Assembly (NCBI RefSeq): GCF_026738875.1
Contig: NZ_JAPQFJ010000025.1
Location: forward strand, 1 to 43,411
Reading direction: 5' to 3'
Origin: Clostridium brassicae
GTDB lineage: Bacteria > Bacillota > Clostridia > Clostridiales > Clostridiaceae
DNA: 43,411 nt
Part shown: positions 8,828 to 17,914 of the stretch, one piece after another
Numbering within the stretch: position 1 is the stretch's first letter
Layout of the letters: every line of letters starts with the position of its first letter
The notes under the pieces: model-generated
What the model saw: only the letters and a program-made list of their open reading frames with translations
Told to the model about the DNA's origin: nothing
Databases searched by the model: none
Translations under genes and position numbers: made by a program

Positions 8828-8870
8828 AAGACCATAATGAAAAATTAATTTTTCATTATGGTCTTTGTTG
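8828..8870 (+). terminator. terminator after prs, same hairpin design as the repeats
   Basis: A perfect 17-bp stem (AAGACCATAATGAAAAA at 8828-8844 against 8849-8865, loop TTAA) is followed by TTTGTTGTTT. The core ATGAAAA/TTTTCAT is identical to that of the hairpins at 27304 and 42899, while the outer base pairs differ. The flanking blocks of repeat copies A-C are weak or missing here. The rest of the 8722-9097 gap is AT-rich; I found no clear promoter for the response regulator. Confidence 0.75.
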
Positions 8871-9097
8871 TTTCCTTAAGCTATTATGTCATAATATTAT
8901 TAAATTGTAACTTTTATTTAAATTTATTGTTTTAAAGGTTTAAAATATTATCAAATATGATAGAGTATTATTAGATAATTGTGCATATGATAATATAACA
9001 AAAATACACTTATAAATAGTATATTAGTATTATAGATGAGAAAACTAATTTTGTGTAAGTTATATTTTAATATTGTATAAATTTAGGGGGTAAGGTT

Positions 9098-9784
9098 ATG
9101 GATGGAATGTTAGGTAAAATATTGATCGTAGATGATGATGAGAATATATGCGAAGTAATAAAGATGTATTTAGAAAACTCAGGATATTCTACCAAGGTAT
9201 GCTATGATGGAAAAGAGGCACAAGAAGCGTTTGTGCAGTATATGCCAGATTTGGTGCTACTTGATATTATGCTTCCACATGTAGATGGTATTGATGTTTT
9301 AAAATGGATAAGAAAAGAATATGAGACACCTGTAATAATGCTTACGGCTAAAGGGGAAACTTTTGATAAAGTTTTAGCATTAGAACTAGGAGCAGATGAT
9401 TATATAGTAAAACCATTTGAGCCAAAAGAGTTAATAGCTAGGGTCAAAGCTGTGCTTAGAAGGTATAATGTTGAAAATGAAAATAAGGAGATACTTAAAT
9501 TTTCAGATCTTGTTATCGATATAAATTCATATAGCGTTACTTATCAAGGCAATGAGATTAAAATGCCTCCTAAGGAGTTTGAATTAGTATATTATCTTGC
9601 AAATAATAAAAATAGGGTTTTTACAAGAGAACAGTTACTTTGTGAAGTATGGGGATATGATTATCCGGGAGATTCAAGGACAGTAGATGTGCATATTAAA
9701 AGATTAAGAGAAAAGTTGCAGGGTGGGGCTAATTGGCAGATAGAAACAGTCTGGGGTGTTGGATATAAGTTTGAGGTGAAGTAA
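9098..9784 (+). CDS. OmpR/PhoB-family response regulator
   Basis: This 228-residue regulator has a receiver domain (about 5-118) and a winged-helix DNA-binding domain (about 130-226). The acidic pocket is in ILIVDDDE, the phosphorylation site is D56 in LLDIMLP, and the switch residues are T83 and K105 (KPFEPKE). The DNA-binding domain ends with the usual RTVDVHIKRLREKL and WGVGYKFE. An AGGGGG site precedes the ATG. The stop abuts the start of the kinase gene, so the pair is one operon. Its location directly upstream of an HtrA-like gene suggests an envelope-stress role like CssRS of Bacillus, but the stimulus and targets are unknown. Confidence 0.93.
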   Translation: MDGMLGKILIVDDDENICEVIKMYLENSGYSTKVCYDGKEAQEAFVQYMPDLVLLDIMLPHVDGIDVLKWIRKEYETPVIMLTAKGETFDKVLALELGADDYIVKPFEPKELIARVKAVLRRYNVENENKEILKFSDLVIDINSYSVTYQGNEIKMPPKEFELVYYLANNKNRVFTREQLLCEVWGYDYPGDSRTVDVHIKRLREKLQGGANWQIETVWGVGYKFEVK

Positions 9785-11203
9785 ATGAAGAAAAAAAGCT
9801 TATTTTCTAAAATGGTTGCCACTTATACCATTATCATTACTATAAGCTTTGTTATTTTAGCTGCTTTTTTGTCTTTCTGGTTTCAGGGATATTATTTCGA
9901 AGAGAGAGAAAAGCAGCTTTCTAGTGAGGCTCAATTAGTTGCAAACTCAGCAGTTCAGTATTTATATGGTGAGATATCTTTAAGTGAAATAAATGATGTT
10001 TTAATACATACTTCAAAATATACCTCTTCTGACATAATGCTTTCGGATAACTATGGGTACGTATATGCAGCATCGAGTCCAAAGCACAAGAAAATTATAG
10101 GTACTCAGTTGTTAACTGAGGATTTAAAAGAGTTAAGGATGGGAAAGGCAATTAAAAAAAAGGATATATTTAATAATATATTTAGCGTTCCTGTACATAT
10201 TTATGAGGTTCCTGTATTTTATCGAGGTATATTTCAAGGAACGGTTTTTATTAGCACTAACATGAATGAAATAAAAGAACCTTTAAATAGGGTTTATGTG
10301 ATAATTTGGATATCTGCTATTTTAGCCATAGTACTATCAAGTATTGTTATTTATTATTTTTCGCAAAAGATAATAGTAAGTCCTTTAGCTAAGATTAATA
10401 ATGTAGCAGATAAGATTTCTAAAGGTGAAGTAGGTAAACGTGTAGATATAAACTCAAATGATGAGATAGGAGAGCTTGCAAATTCTTTTAATTCTATGGC
10501 GGATTCTTTAGAACAGGTAGAAGAGAATAGAAGGACATTTATTTCTAATGTTTCTCATGAACTTAGATCTCCAATAACGTCTATTAAAGGATTTATAGGA
10601 GGTATTCTAGATGGGATTATACCAAAGGAAAAAGAAAAATATTATTTATCAGTAACGTATGAAGAAATTCAAAGGTTAACAAGATTAATAAACGATCTTC
10701 TAGATTTATCTGCAATAGAAGCGGGAAAATTTACTTTAAATCTTCAAAAATACGATATTAATGAAATTGTTCGTCTTTCTATAATTAAGTTTGAAGCTAT
10801 AATAAAATCAAAGAAATTAAATGTAAATATATGGTTGGATGATGATGATGTATTTGTTTTAGTTGATAGAGATAAGATTATCCAGGTGCTAACTAATCTT
10901 ATTGATAACGCAATTAAATATGTCAGTGATGGTGGAAATATTGAGATAACAACTAAAGCAAAAGGACAAAAAGTTTTTGTATCGATATATAATGATGGAG
11001 CATCTATTCCACAAGATGAAGTTAATCAAATATGGGAAAGATTTTATAAGAGTGATAAATCTAGAACATCTAAGATTAGTACAGGACTTGGACTTTCAAT
11101 TGTAAGGCGAATTATAGTTCAGCATGGAGAAGAAGTATGGGTAGAAAATGTTGATAAAAAGGGAGTGAAATTTATTTTCACTTTAAAAGTAGCTGAAAAA
11201 TAA
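9785..11203 (+). CDS. membrane sensor histidine kinase
   Basis: This 472-residue kinase is the partner of the response regulator encoded immediately before it; its ATG starts the base after that gene's stop. Transmembrane segments at about 12-34 and 171-193 flank an extracellular sensor domain of some 135 residues. A HAMP linker (about 195-245, with DEIGELANSFNSM) follows. The phosphorylated histidine is H258 in FISNVSHELRSP. The ATPase domain has the N-box NLIDNAIKYV at 371-380 and the G-box TGLGLSIVRR at 433-442. The domain order is PhoR/ResE-like. The sensor domain has no motif that I can tie to a ligand. Confidence 0.93.
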   Translation: MKKKSLFSKMVATYTIIITISFVILAAFLSFWFQGYYFEEREKQLSSEAQLVANSAVQYLYGEISLSEINDVLIHTSKYTSSDIMLSDNYGYVYAASSPKHKKIIGTQLLTEDLKELRMGKAIKKKDIFNNIFSVPVHIYEVPVFYRGIFQGTVFISTNMNEIKEPLNRVYVIIWISAILAIVLSSIVIYYFSQKIIVSPLAKINNVADKISKGEVGKRVDINSNDEIGELANSFNSMADSLEQVEENRRTFISNVSHELRSPITSIKGFIGGILDGIIPKEKEKYYLSVTYEEIQRLTRLINDLLDLSAIEAGKFTLNLQKYDINEIVRLSIIKFEAIIKSKKLNVNIWLDDDDVFVLVDRDKIIQVLTNLIDNAIKYVSDGGNIEITTKAKGQKVFVSIYNDGASIPQDEVNQIWERFYKSDKSRTSKISTGLGLSIVRRIIVQHGEEVWVENVDKKGVKFIFTLKVAEK

Positions 11204-11282
11204 TGTTATTAAAAATATTATAGTTTATTAACAAATATGTAAAAAAAATTTATTATAATTAGTTTAGCAGGAGGTGAGATAT

Positions 11283-12464
11283 TTGTTTGGAAATAATGAA
11301 AATGTAAAAGATGTAGCATGGGAAAATGTTGAGAACAATAAAGGTGGAACAATAAACTTTAGAAGGAAAAAAAATAAGATGAGAATGGTTTTAAAAGCAG
11401 TCTCTGTTATATTAATAGCAGCTGTATCAGGTGCTGTTACATCTTTATATATTGTGAATAAAAGATATCCTCAAATGCCTGATGTTACTCAAACTAAAAA
11501 TTTGAGTGATAAAAAAATTGCAGCAAGCGCTAACGAAGAACATACCAATAATGTAATTACAAAAGTAGCTGATTCAGTTGGACCTGCTGTTGTTGGAATA
11601 AGCGGTAACATTCAAAACTCACCTAAATCTGTAAATAAAAGCATGGGATCTGGTGTAATATTTGATGCAAATGGATATATAGTTACAAGCTACAACAATA
11701 TCCAAGGAGCTGGTGAAATAAATGTTAAACTAGCTAATTATGGGAAAGAGCTAAAGGCTCAGATTGTAGGAGGAGATGTTACATCAGACTTAGCTGTAAT
11801 AAAAATAAATGCTAAAAATTTACCTGTTATAAAATTCGGAGATTCTTCTAAAGTTAGAGTAGGAGATTTAGCTATTGCTATTGGAAATTCTGTGGATGAA
11901 GAGTTTACTGGCTATGTAACTGCAGGTATAATTAGCTCTCTAAATAGAAAGGTTAAGGGAGTTAACTCATACTATAGAATTCTTCAAACAGATGCTGATA
12001 TAAATCCAGCTAATAGTGGTGGAGCATTATGCAATGAACAGGGAGAAGTTATAGGGATTAATAGTATAAAAATAGGGAAAAATAGGTCTAAAGAGATAGA
12101 AGGAGTAGGGTTTGCAGTACCTTCTAATGAAGCGAAGGAAATTTTAAATCAGATAGTTAAGTATGGAAGTTGTGTAAAACCTAGTATTGGAATACGTGGT
12201 AAACATGTGGTTTTAGACAATAAAAGCAATGTAAAAGGAATATATGTTCAAGAAGTGGCAAAGAAAAGCGGAGCAGAAGTTGCTGGTATAAGACCTACAG
12301 ATATATTGTTAGAGATAGATAATCAAAAATTAAATGAATATAAAGATTTTACCCAAATTATAGAGAAACACAAAATAGGTGACAGTATTAAGTGTAAAGT
12401 TTGGAGAAGTGGCAATACTATGGATGTAAATGTAGTTATAGGAGACGATGCTAAGGAGAGATAG
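11283..12464 (+). CDS. htrA: HtrA/DegP-like membrane protein with catalytic His replaced by Asn
   Basis: This is an HtrA-type protein of 393 residues if it starts at the TTG at 11283, which lies 8 nt after AGGAGG; the GTG at 11274 overlaps that site. A cytoplasmic N-terminus of about 35 residues is followed by one transmembrane helix (about 36-57), a trypsin-like domain and a PDZ domain (about 295-390). The serine (NPANSGGAL, S245) and aspartate (TSDLAVIKI, D169) of the triad are present. At the histidine position the usual TNYHVI reads TSYNNI, so the residue is N138. It may therefore be a non-proteolytic chaperone or scaffold. The gene follows the two-component system by 79 nt with no terminator between them, suggesting co-regulation. 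Confidence 0.88.
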   Translation: MFGNNENVKDVAWENVENNKGGTINFRRKKNKMRMVLKAVSVILIAAVSGAVTSLYIVNKRYPQMPDVTQTKNLSDKKIAASANEEHTNNVITKVADSVGPAVVGISGNIQNSPKSVNKSMGSGVIFDANGYIVTSYNNIQGAGEINVKLANYGKELKAQIVGGDVTSDLAVIKINAKNLPVIKFGDSSKVRVGDLAIAIGNSVDEEFTGYVTAGIISSLNRKVKGVNSYYRILQTDADINPANSGGALCNEQGEVIGINSIKIGKNRSKEIEGVGFAVPSNEAKEILNQIVKYGSCVKPSIGIRGKHVVLDNKSNVKGIYVQEVAKKSGAEVAGIRPTDILLEIDNQKLNEYKDFTQIIEKHKIGDSIKCKVWRSGNTMDVNVVIGDDAKER

Positions 12465-12477
12465 TTTAAATAAAAGA

Positions 12478-12514
12478 AACTAAACTCATGAGTTTTTGTC
12501 ATGGGTTTAGTTTT
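12478..12514 (+). terminator. terminator after the htrA-like gene
   Basis: AACTAAACTCATGA pairs with TCATGGGTTTAGTT (one G-T pair) around GTTTTTG, followed by TTTTAT. It ends the regulator-kinase-htrA transcript before pth. Confidence 0.8.
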
Positions 12515-12591
12515 ATGTGCTTCTTTATTTAATTTTATTTTTAATGTATTATATAAAAGTGGTTAATGTTAATTGTGTGGAGGTAGACAAG

Positions 12592-13161
12592 ATGTTTTTG
12601 GTGGTAGGACTTGGAAACCCTGGTAAAGAATATGAAAAGACTAGACATAATATAGGGTTTGACATGATAGATTTTATATCAGAAAAGTATAAGATTGAAG
12701 TGAATAGGAAAAAATTTAAAGGTATGTATGGAGATGGAAAGATAGTTAGTGAAAAGGTTATTTTACTTAAACCTGAAACATATATGAATTTAAGTGGAGA
12801 GTCTGTTAGAGAGGTAGCAGATTTTTATAAGATTCCCAATGAAAATATTATAATTTTATATGATGATATAAGTTTAGATGTAGGTAAAATTAGAATAAGA
12901 CCAAAAGGAAGTGCTGGAGGACATAATGGAATAAAAAACATTATCGCTAATCTTAATAGCGATATTTTTCCAAGAATCAAAATAGGAGTAGGACAGCCTT
13001 CCTATGATGACTTAGTTTCTCATGTTTTAGGAAAATTTTGTAAGGAAGATAGAGAAAAAGTTGAGAAAATTTTTCATATAATTGCAAAAGCGATTGAAAC
13101 TATTATTGAAAGTGGAGTTGCTGAATCTATGAATAAGTTTAATGGGGTTAAAGTAGAGTAA
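12592..13161 (+). CDS. pth: peptidyl-tRNA hydrolase
   Basis: Pth frees tRNA from peptidyl-tRNAs that drop off the ribosome. The 189-residue protein starts [20 protein letters not shown], with the catalytic histidine at H19. [26 protein letters not shown] and [12 protein letters not shown] are the other family motifs. The ATG at 12592 follows GGAGG by 8 nt; an upstream in-frame codon would add 25 residues with no ribosome binding site, running into the preceding terminator. mfd follows after 18 nt, as in Bacillus apart from the missing fin gene. Confidence 0.95.
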   Translation: MFLVVGLGNPGKEYEKTRHNIGFDMIDFISEKYKIEVNRKKFKGMYGDGKIVSEKVILLKPETYMNLSGESVREVADFYKIPNENIIILYDDISLDVGKIRIRPKGSAGGHNGIKNIIANLNSDIFPRIKIGVGQPSYDDLVSHVLGKFCKEDREKVEKIFHIIAKAIETIIESGVAESMNKFNGVKVE

Positions 13162-13179
13162 TATGAGAGGTGTATACAT

Positions 13180-16100
13180 ATGAGACTAAAAGGGCTGATG
13201 CAGCCTTTATACGAGAGTAGTTCATTTAAAAGGATAATAGATAAGCTTGATGAAAATAAAGTTCCAATAGAAGTTTTAGGAGTTTCTGATTCAGCAAGAA
13301 GTTATTTTATAAATGGGTTATATGAAAATGAGAAAAAGTCCATTTTTATTTTTACCAATAGTGACGTGGACGCAAAGAATTTATATGAAGATATTTCTTT
13401 TTATACGCCTAATGTGTATTATTTTCCTATTAAAGAAGTAGTTTTCTATAACATATATGCTATTTCTGGTGATCTTAGGTGGGAAAGACTTAAAGTTATA
13501 AGAGAAATGCTAAAAAAAGATAGAAAGATAATTGTTACCTCAATGGAAGCTTTAGCATCAAATTATATTCCACCTGAAATGTATTTAAAATATACATTTA
13601 ATTTTTCGGTGGGAGATAGTATTAATTTAGAGGCGTTGAGCGAGAAATTAGTTCTAAGTGGGTATGAAAGGGTTAGTATTGTAGAAGGCAAGGGAGAATT
13701 TTCTATAAGAGGTGGAATACTAGACATTTACTCTCCAATAGAAGCTATACCATATAGGATTGAGCTTTTTGGAGATGAAATAGATTCTATAAGAAGTTTT
13801 AATACTGATTCTCAAAGAAGTATAGAAAAGTTTGTAAATGTAGAAATTTTTCCTGCTAAAGAGATGGTATTTACTAAAGATAGTTTAGAAACGGGTTATA
13901 ATGGAATTCAACAAGATTTAGAAAAAGCAAAAGCTATTCTTAAAGATAATCCGGAAAGTTTAGAAAGATTAGAAAGTACTACCTTGTCTAACCTAGAACT
14001 TTTGAAAGAAAATTGGAATTTTGAAAGTATAGATAGTTATTTGCCTTATTTTTATGATAAACCACATTCATTACTTCAGTATATGAAAGATGCATTAGTG
14101 GTGATTAATGATACTCAGAGATGTACAGGAAAACTTGAAAGTTTATATCTAGAGTTTGAAGAAGATTATAAAGAATTTCTTCAAAGGGGTAGTATAATTT
14201 CTAAACAGTTAGGATTACTTATAGATAAAAATAGGTTGTATGAAGAACTTTTAGCTAGAAAGATTCTTACTATAAATTTAATAGCTAAAGAGGAAAAAAA
14301 AGTTCAAGCGATTAGTCAAGAAAGCTTTTCTCAAGTAAGTTTAAGTGGCTATGGGGGTAAATTAGATCTTTTAATTGAGGATATTAAGGATAAAAAAACT
14401 AAGGGATATAAGACAGTCATATTAGCAGCAACAAGACCAAGGGGACAAAGATTGGTAGAAACCCTTCGAAATAGAGATATTGAGAGTGTATACAAAGATG
14501 TTATAGATGATATACAATATGGAGAAGTTGTAGTAACTTTTGGGAATCAAATTCAAGGCTTTGAATATCCTGAGTTCAAAATTTGCGTAATATCTGATAA
14601 AGAAGTATTTGGAAAATCTAAACAAAAGAGTAGTCGTGTTAATAAAAAAGGTGTTGGCAAGATAAAGAGTTTTACAGAGCTAAAACCTGGAGATTATGTT
14701 GTACATACTAATCATGGTATAGGTGTGTACAAAGGTATAAAACAACTAGAAGTTCAGGGACATAAGAAAGATTATTTAGAACTTAGTTATAATTCAGAAG
14801 ATAAGTTATTTGTTCCTGTTGAGCAACTTGATTTAGTACAAAAATATATTGGAACTGAAGGAAAAGAGCCTAAGATAAATAAACTAGGTGGCAGTGAATG
14901 GGTAAAAGCTAAAAATAAAGTGAGAAAAGCAATAAATGAAGTAGCGGAGGATTTAGTTAAGCTATATGCTGTTAGATCTACATTAAAGGGACATAGATTT
15001 TCAAATGATACGGTATGGCAAAAACAATTTGAAGATGAGTTTCCATATCAAGAGACTCCTGATCAAATTACTGCGATTTCAGAGATAAAAAAAGATATGG
15101 AATCTATGAAAGTTATGGATAGATTGCTTTGTGGGGATGTTGGATATGGTAAAACAGAGGTTGCTATAAGAGCAGCTTTTAAAGTCGTAATGGATGGAAA
15201 GCAAGTAGCAATTTTGGTACCTACAACTATTCTAGCCGAACAACACTATAAGAATTTAGTTGAAAGGTTTTCAGACTTCCCTATAAAAATTGATATGGTA
15301 AGTAGATTTAGAACTCCAGCGGCACAAAAAGCTACTTTGAAGGAAGTAAAGGCAGGAAATATTGATATACTAATAGGTACTCATAGAATTCTTCAAAAAG
15401 ATGTTCAGTTTAAAGATTTAGGGTTACTTGTAGTGGATGAAGAGCAACGTTTTGGAGTAACTCACAAGGAAAAGATAAAAAACATTAAAAAAAATGTAGA
15501 TGTGTTAACTTTAACTGCCACCCCTATACCAAGGACGTTGCATATGTCTCTTACTGGTATAAGGGATATAAGTGTTATAGAAACACCACCTGAAGAAAGG
15601 TATCCTGTACAAACTTATGTAGTGGAATTTAATGATCAACTTATTTCTGATGCAATAATGAGGGAAGTAGATAGAGGAGGACAGGTTTACTTTGTATATA
15701 ACAGGGTGGGATCAATAAAAGAGGCAGCTGCTTATATAAAAAAATTATTACCAGATATAAGAATAGGCATTGCTCATGGACAGATGCCTGAAAGAGAGCT
15801 AGAGAAAGTAATGCTTGATTTTATGAATAAAGAATATGATATGTTAGTTTGTACTACAATTATAGAAACAGGGCTTGATATACAAAATGCTAACACCATG
15901 ATAATATATGATGCTGATAAGTTTGGGTTGTCTCAGTTATATCAACTTAGAGGAAGGGTTGGTAGAACCAATAGAATAGCTTATGCTTATTTAACATATA
16001 GAAAAGATAAAATGCTTACTGAAGTGGCTGAGAAAAGATTAAAAGCCATAAAAGATTTTACAGAATTGGGTTCAGGATTTAAAATAGCTATGAGAGATCT

Positions 16101-16692
16101 TGAAATAAGAGGCTCAGGTAATATTATTGGTTCCGCACAACATGGGCATATGGCTTCTGTTGGTTATGATTTATACTGTAGAATGCTTGAGGACACTATA
16201 AGGTTAGTTAAGGGAGAAATAGAAAATGAACCTTTTGAAACAGTAGTTGACATAAAGATAGATGCTTATATTCCAAAACAATACATTCAAGATGAAGTGC
16301 AGAAAATAGAAGTTTATAAGAAGATAGCTAGTATTGATTCAAAAGAAAGTATGATGGACATACAGGAAGAATTGGAAGATAGGTTCTCTGATATACCTTC
16401 GTCTCTTGAAAATCTTATTAACATAGCTTACCTAAAAAGTATGGCTAATAATGTTGGTATAGAAGAAATAAAAGAAAAAAGACAAGAAGTCTTAATTAAA
16501 TTTGAAAGTAAGAAATGGATGACAGAAGCGTTGATTAAAGCAATAATGAAGAAATACAAAGGTAATATCATATTTAAATTTGGAGAGGACCCTGTTATAG
16601 GGTATAATTTAAAAAATGTAAAAAAAGAAGATTTGATTAATGAGCTCATAGAATTAGTTGAATATATCAAAGGTATAGTTGAAACAAAGTAG
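13180..16692 (+). CDS. mfd: transcription-repair coupling factor Mfd
   Basis: Mfd is a DNA translocase that removes stalled RNA polymerase at lesions and recruits UvrA. The 1170-residue length is typical. An N-terminal UvrB-like part (about 1-380) is followed by the CarD-like RNA polymerase-interacting domain (about 496-560, with GDYVVHTNHGIGVY). The helicase motor has Walker A GDVGYGKTE near 653-661, the DEEQ box (VVDEEQRFGV) near 751-760, TATPIPRTL, and the RecG-like QLRGRVGR and GLDIQNANTMI segments. The C-terminal TRCF domain completes the protein. GAGAGGTG precedes the ATG. It is in one run with pth. Confidence 0.97.
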   Translation: MRLKGLMQPLYESSSFKRIIDKLDENKVPIEVLGVSDSARSYFINGLYENEKKSIFIFTNSDVDAKNLYEDISFYTPNVYYFPIKEVVFYNIYAISGDLRWERLKVIREMLKKDRKIIVTSMEALASNYIPPEMYLKYTFNFSVGDSINLEALSEKLVLSGYERVSIVEGKGEFSIRGGILDIYSPIEAIPYRIELFGDEIDSIRSFNTDSQRSIEKFVNVEIFPAKEMVFTKDSLETGYNGIQQDLEKAKAILKDNPESLERLESTTLSNLELLKENWNFESIDSYLPYFYDKPHSLLQYMKDALVVINDTQRCTGKLESLYLEFEEDYKEFLQRGSIISKQLGLLIDKNRLYEELLARKILTINLIAKEEKKVQAISQESFSQVSLSGYGGKLDLLIEDIKDKKTKGYKTVILAATRPRGQRLVETLRNRDIESVYKDVIDDIQYGEVVVTFGNQIQGFEYPEFKICVISDKEVFGKSKQKSSRVNKKGVGKIKSFTELKPGDYVVHTNHGIGVYKGIKQLEVQGHKKDYLELSYNSEDKLFVPVEQLDLVQKYIGTEGKEPKINKLGGSEWVKAKNKVRKAINEVAEDLVKLYAVRSTLKGHRFSNDTVWQKQFEDEFPYQETPDQITAISEIKKDMESMKVMDRLLCGDVGYGKTEVAIRAAFKVVMDGKQVAILVPTTILAEQHYKNLVERFSDFPIKIDMVSRFRTPAAQKATLKEVKAGNIDILIGTHRILQKDVQFKDLGLLVVDEEQRFGVTHKEKIKNIKKNVDVLTLTATPIPRTLHMSLTGIRDISVIETPPEERYPVQTYVVEFNDQLISDAIMREVDRGGQVYFVYNRVGSIKEAAAYIKKLLPDIRIGIAHGQMPERELEKVMLDFMNKEYDMLVCTTIIETGLDIQNANTMIIYDADKFGLSQLYQLRGRVGRTNRIAYAYLTYRKDKMLTEVAEKRLKAIKDFTELGSGFKIAMRDLEIRGSGNIIGSAQHGHMASVGYDLYCRMLEDTIRLVKGEIENEPFETVVDIKIDAYIPKQYIQDEVQKIEVYKKIASIDSKESMMDIQEELEDRFSDIPSSLENLINIAYLKSMANNVGIEEIKEKRQEVLIKFESKKWMTEALIKAIMKKYKGNIIFKFGEDPVIGYNLKNVKKEDLINELIELVEYIKGIVETK

Positions 16693-16748
16693 TTTTGTGA
16701 TAAAATGGATTTATGGCAAAAAATACACGAAAAGAGAGGGATAATAAA

Positions 16749-17768
16749 GTGAAGAATATAAGAAAAATAGTTGCTTGTGCAGCCATATTGGTTTTTGCAG
16801 TATCAACAGTAGGATGTAAAATGATAGAAAAGACTCCAGAAGCTATAGCTAAAACTGTAGTTGCTAAAGTAGGTGATAAAAGCATAACAAGAGGAGAACT
16901 AGATAAAAATTACCAAACAGTGATGATGATTGAAGAGGCTAAGCAAAAATATGGAGAAAAATATTATGAAAATGATGAAGCAAAGGAACTATTAAAGCAA
17001 CAAAAATCTCAAGTGTTAAACCAAATGGCAATGGAAGAAGCTGTACTACAAGAAGCTGAAAAAGCAAAAGCGGTACCTAAAGAAGAAGATTTGAACAAAG
17101 AGATTCAAAAGAAAATAGATGAATTTAAGAAGAGTCAAAATATTAAGGATGATAAAGCGTATGAAGAGTCATTGAAGCAAAATAAATTAACACCTGATGA
17201 GTTTAAGACTTTAATTAAAAAAAATATTATAATTGAAAAATACCATAATCAAATTGCAAAATCTATAAAAGTTGAAGATAAAGAAATGCAAGATTATTAT
17301 AATAAATTAAAAGATAAGTATCCTGCTAAAGAAACTGAACCTACTAAAGTACATTTAGCACATATACTTGTTGAAACAGAAGAAAAAGCTAAAGAAGTTA
17401 AAGCAAAGTTAGATAAAGGTGAAGATTTTGCAAAGCTTGCCAAAGAGTATGGAACAGATGGTACTAAGGAAAATGGTGGAGATTTAGGTACTGTAGTAGT
17501 TCCAGAAGGAAAAATGGATGACGATTTCATGGCAGGTGCTATGAAACTTAAAGATGGTCAGATATCAGCTCCAGTTAAAACTCAATGGGGATATCATTTA
17601 ATTAAAATGATAAAGAGAGAAGATAAACCTGCAAAAGCATTTGCTCAAGTAAAAGAACAAATAAGAAAAGACTTAACAGAAAAGAAAACAGAAGATGCAT
17701 GGAATAAGAAATTAAAAGAAATAAAAGATAATGCAAAAATTAAAATATATGAAGATAAACTAGTTTAA
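16749..17768 (+). CDS. prsA: PrsA-like peptidyl-prolyl isomerase lipoprotein
   Basis: This is an exported foldase that helps secreted proteins fold outside the membrane. A GTG start at 16749 is chosen because AGAGAGG lies 8 nt upstream and it directly yields a signal peptide (MKNIRKIVACAAILVF...). A lipobox-like STVGC gives a lipidated C23, although Thr at -3 is unusual. The parvulin-type rotamase domain lies at about 195-290 (VHLAHILVET..AKEYGTDG..NGGDLG...GYHLIKM). A SurA-like N-terminal helical region surrounds it. The mature protein is rich in Lys and Glu. The length is 339 residues. It sits between mfd and spoVT and has its own terminator at 17783. Confidence 0.88.
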   Translation: MKNIRKIVACAAILVFAVSTVGCKMIEKTPEAIAKTVVAKVGDKSITRGELDKNYQTVMMIEEAKQKYGEKYYENDEAKELLKQQKSQVLNQMAMEEAVLQEAEKAKAVPKEEDLNKEIQKKIDEFKKSQNIKDDKAYEESLKQNKLTPDEFKTLIKKNIIIEKYHNQIAKSIKVEDKEMQDYYNKLKDKYPAKETEPTKVHLAHILVETEEKAKEVKAKLDKGEDFAKLAKEYGTDGTKENGGDLGTVVVPEGKMDDDFMAGAMKLKDGQISAPVKTQWGYHLIKMIKREDKPAKAFAQVKEQIRKDLTEKKTEDAWNKKLKEIKDNAKIKIYEDKLV

Positions 17769-17782
17769 TTAAAAAATAGTTA

Positions 17783-17815
17783 AAAAGATGGTACTTGTCG
17801 TATCATCTTTTTTTT
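17783..17815 (+). terminator. terminator after prsA
   Basis: AAAAGATGGTAC pairs with GTATCATCTTTT (one G-T pair) around TTGTC and is followed by more T. Confidence 0.85.
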
Positions 17816-17843
17816 AGTATTAAAATTAAAGCTATACATTTGT

Positions 17844-17873
17844 GTATAAAATTTCATATTTCGATAGATACTA
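17844..17873 (+). promoter_or_regulatory. SigG/SigF-type promoter candidate for spoVT
   Basis: GTATA at 17844-17848 and GATACTA at 17867-17873 are 18 nt apart. This resembles the forespore consensus (GHATR, 17-18 nt, CATnnTA) with one mismatch. Bacillus spoVT is SigG-dependent, which fits. Confidence 0.4.
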
Positions 17874-17914
17874 ATATGGAAAAAAATATTTATTGTGATA
17901 AGGAGGTAAACTTG

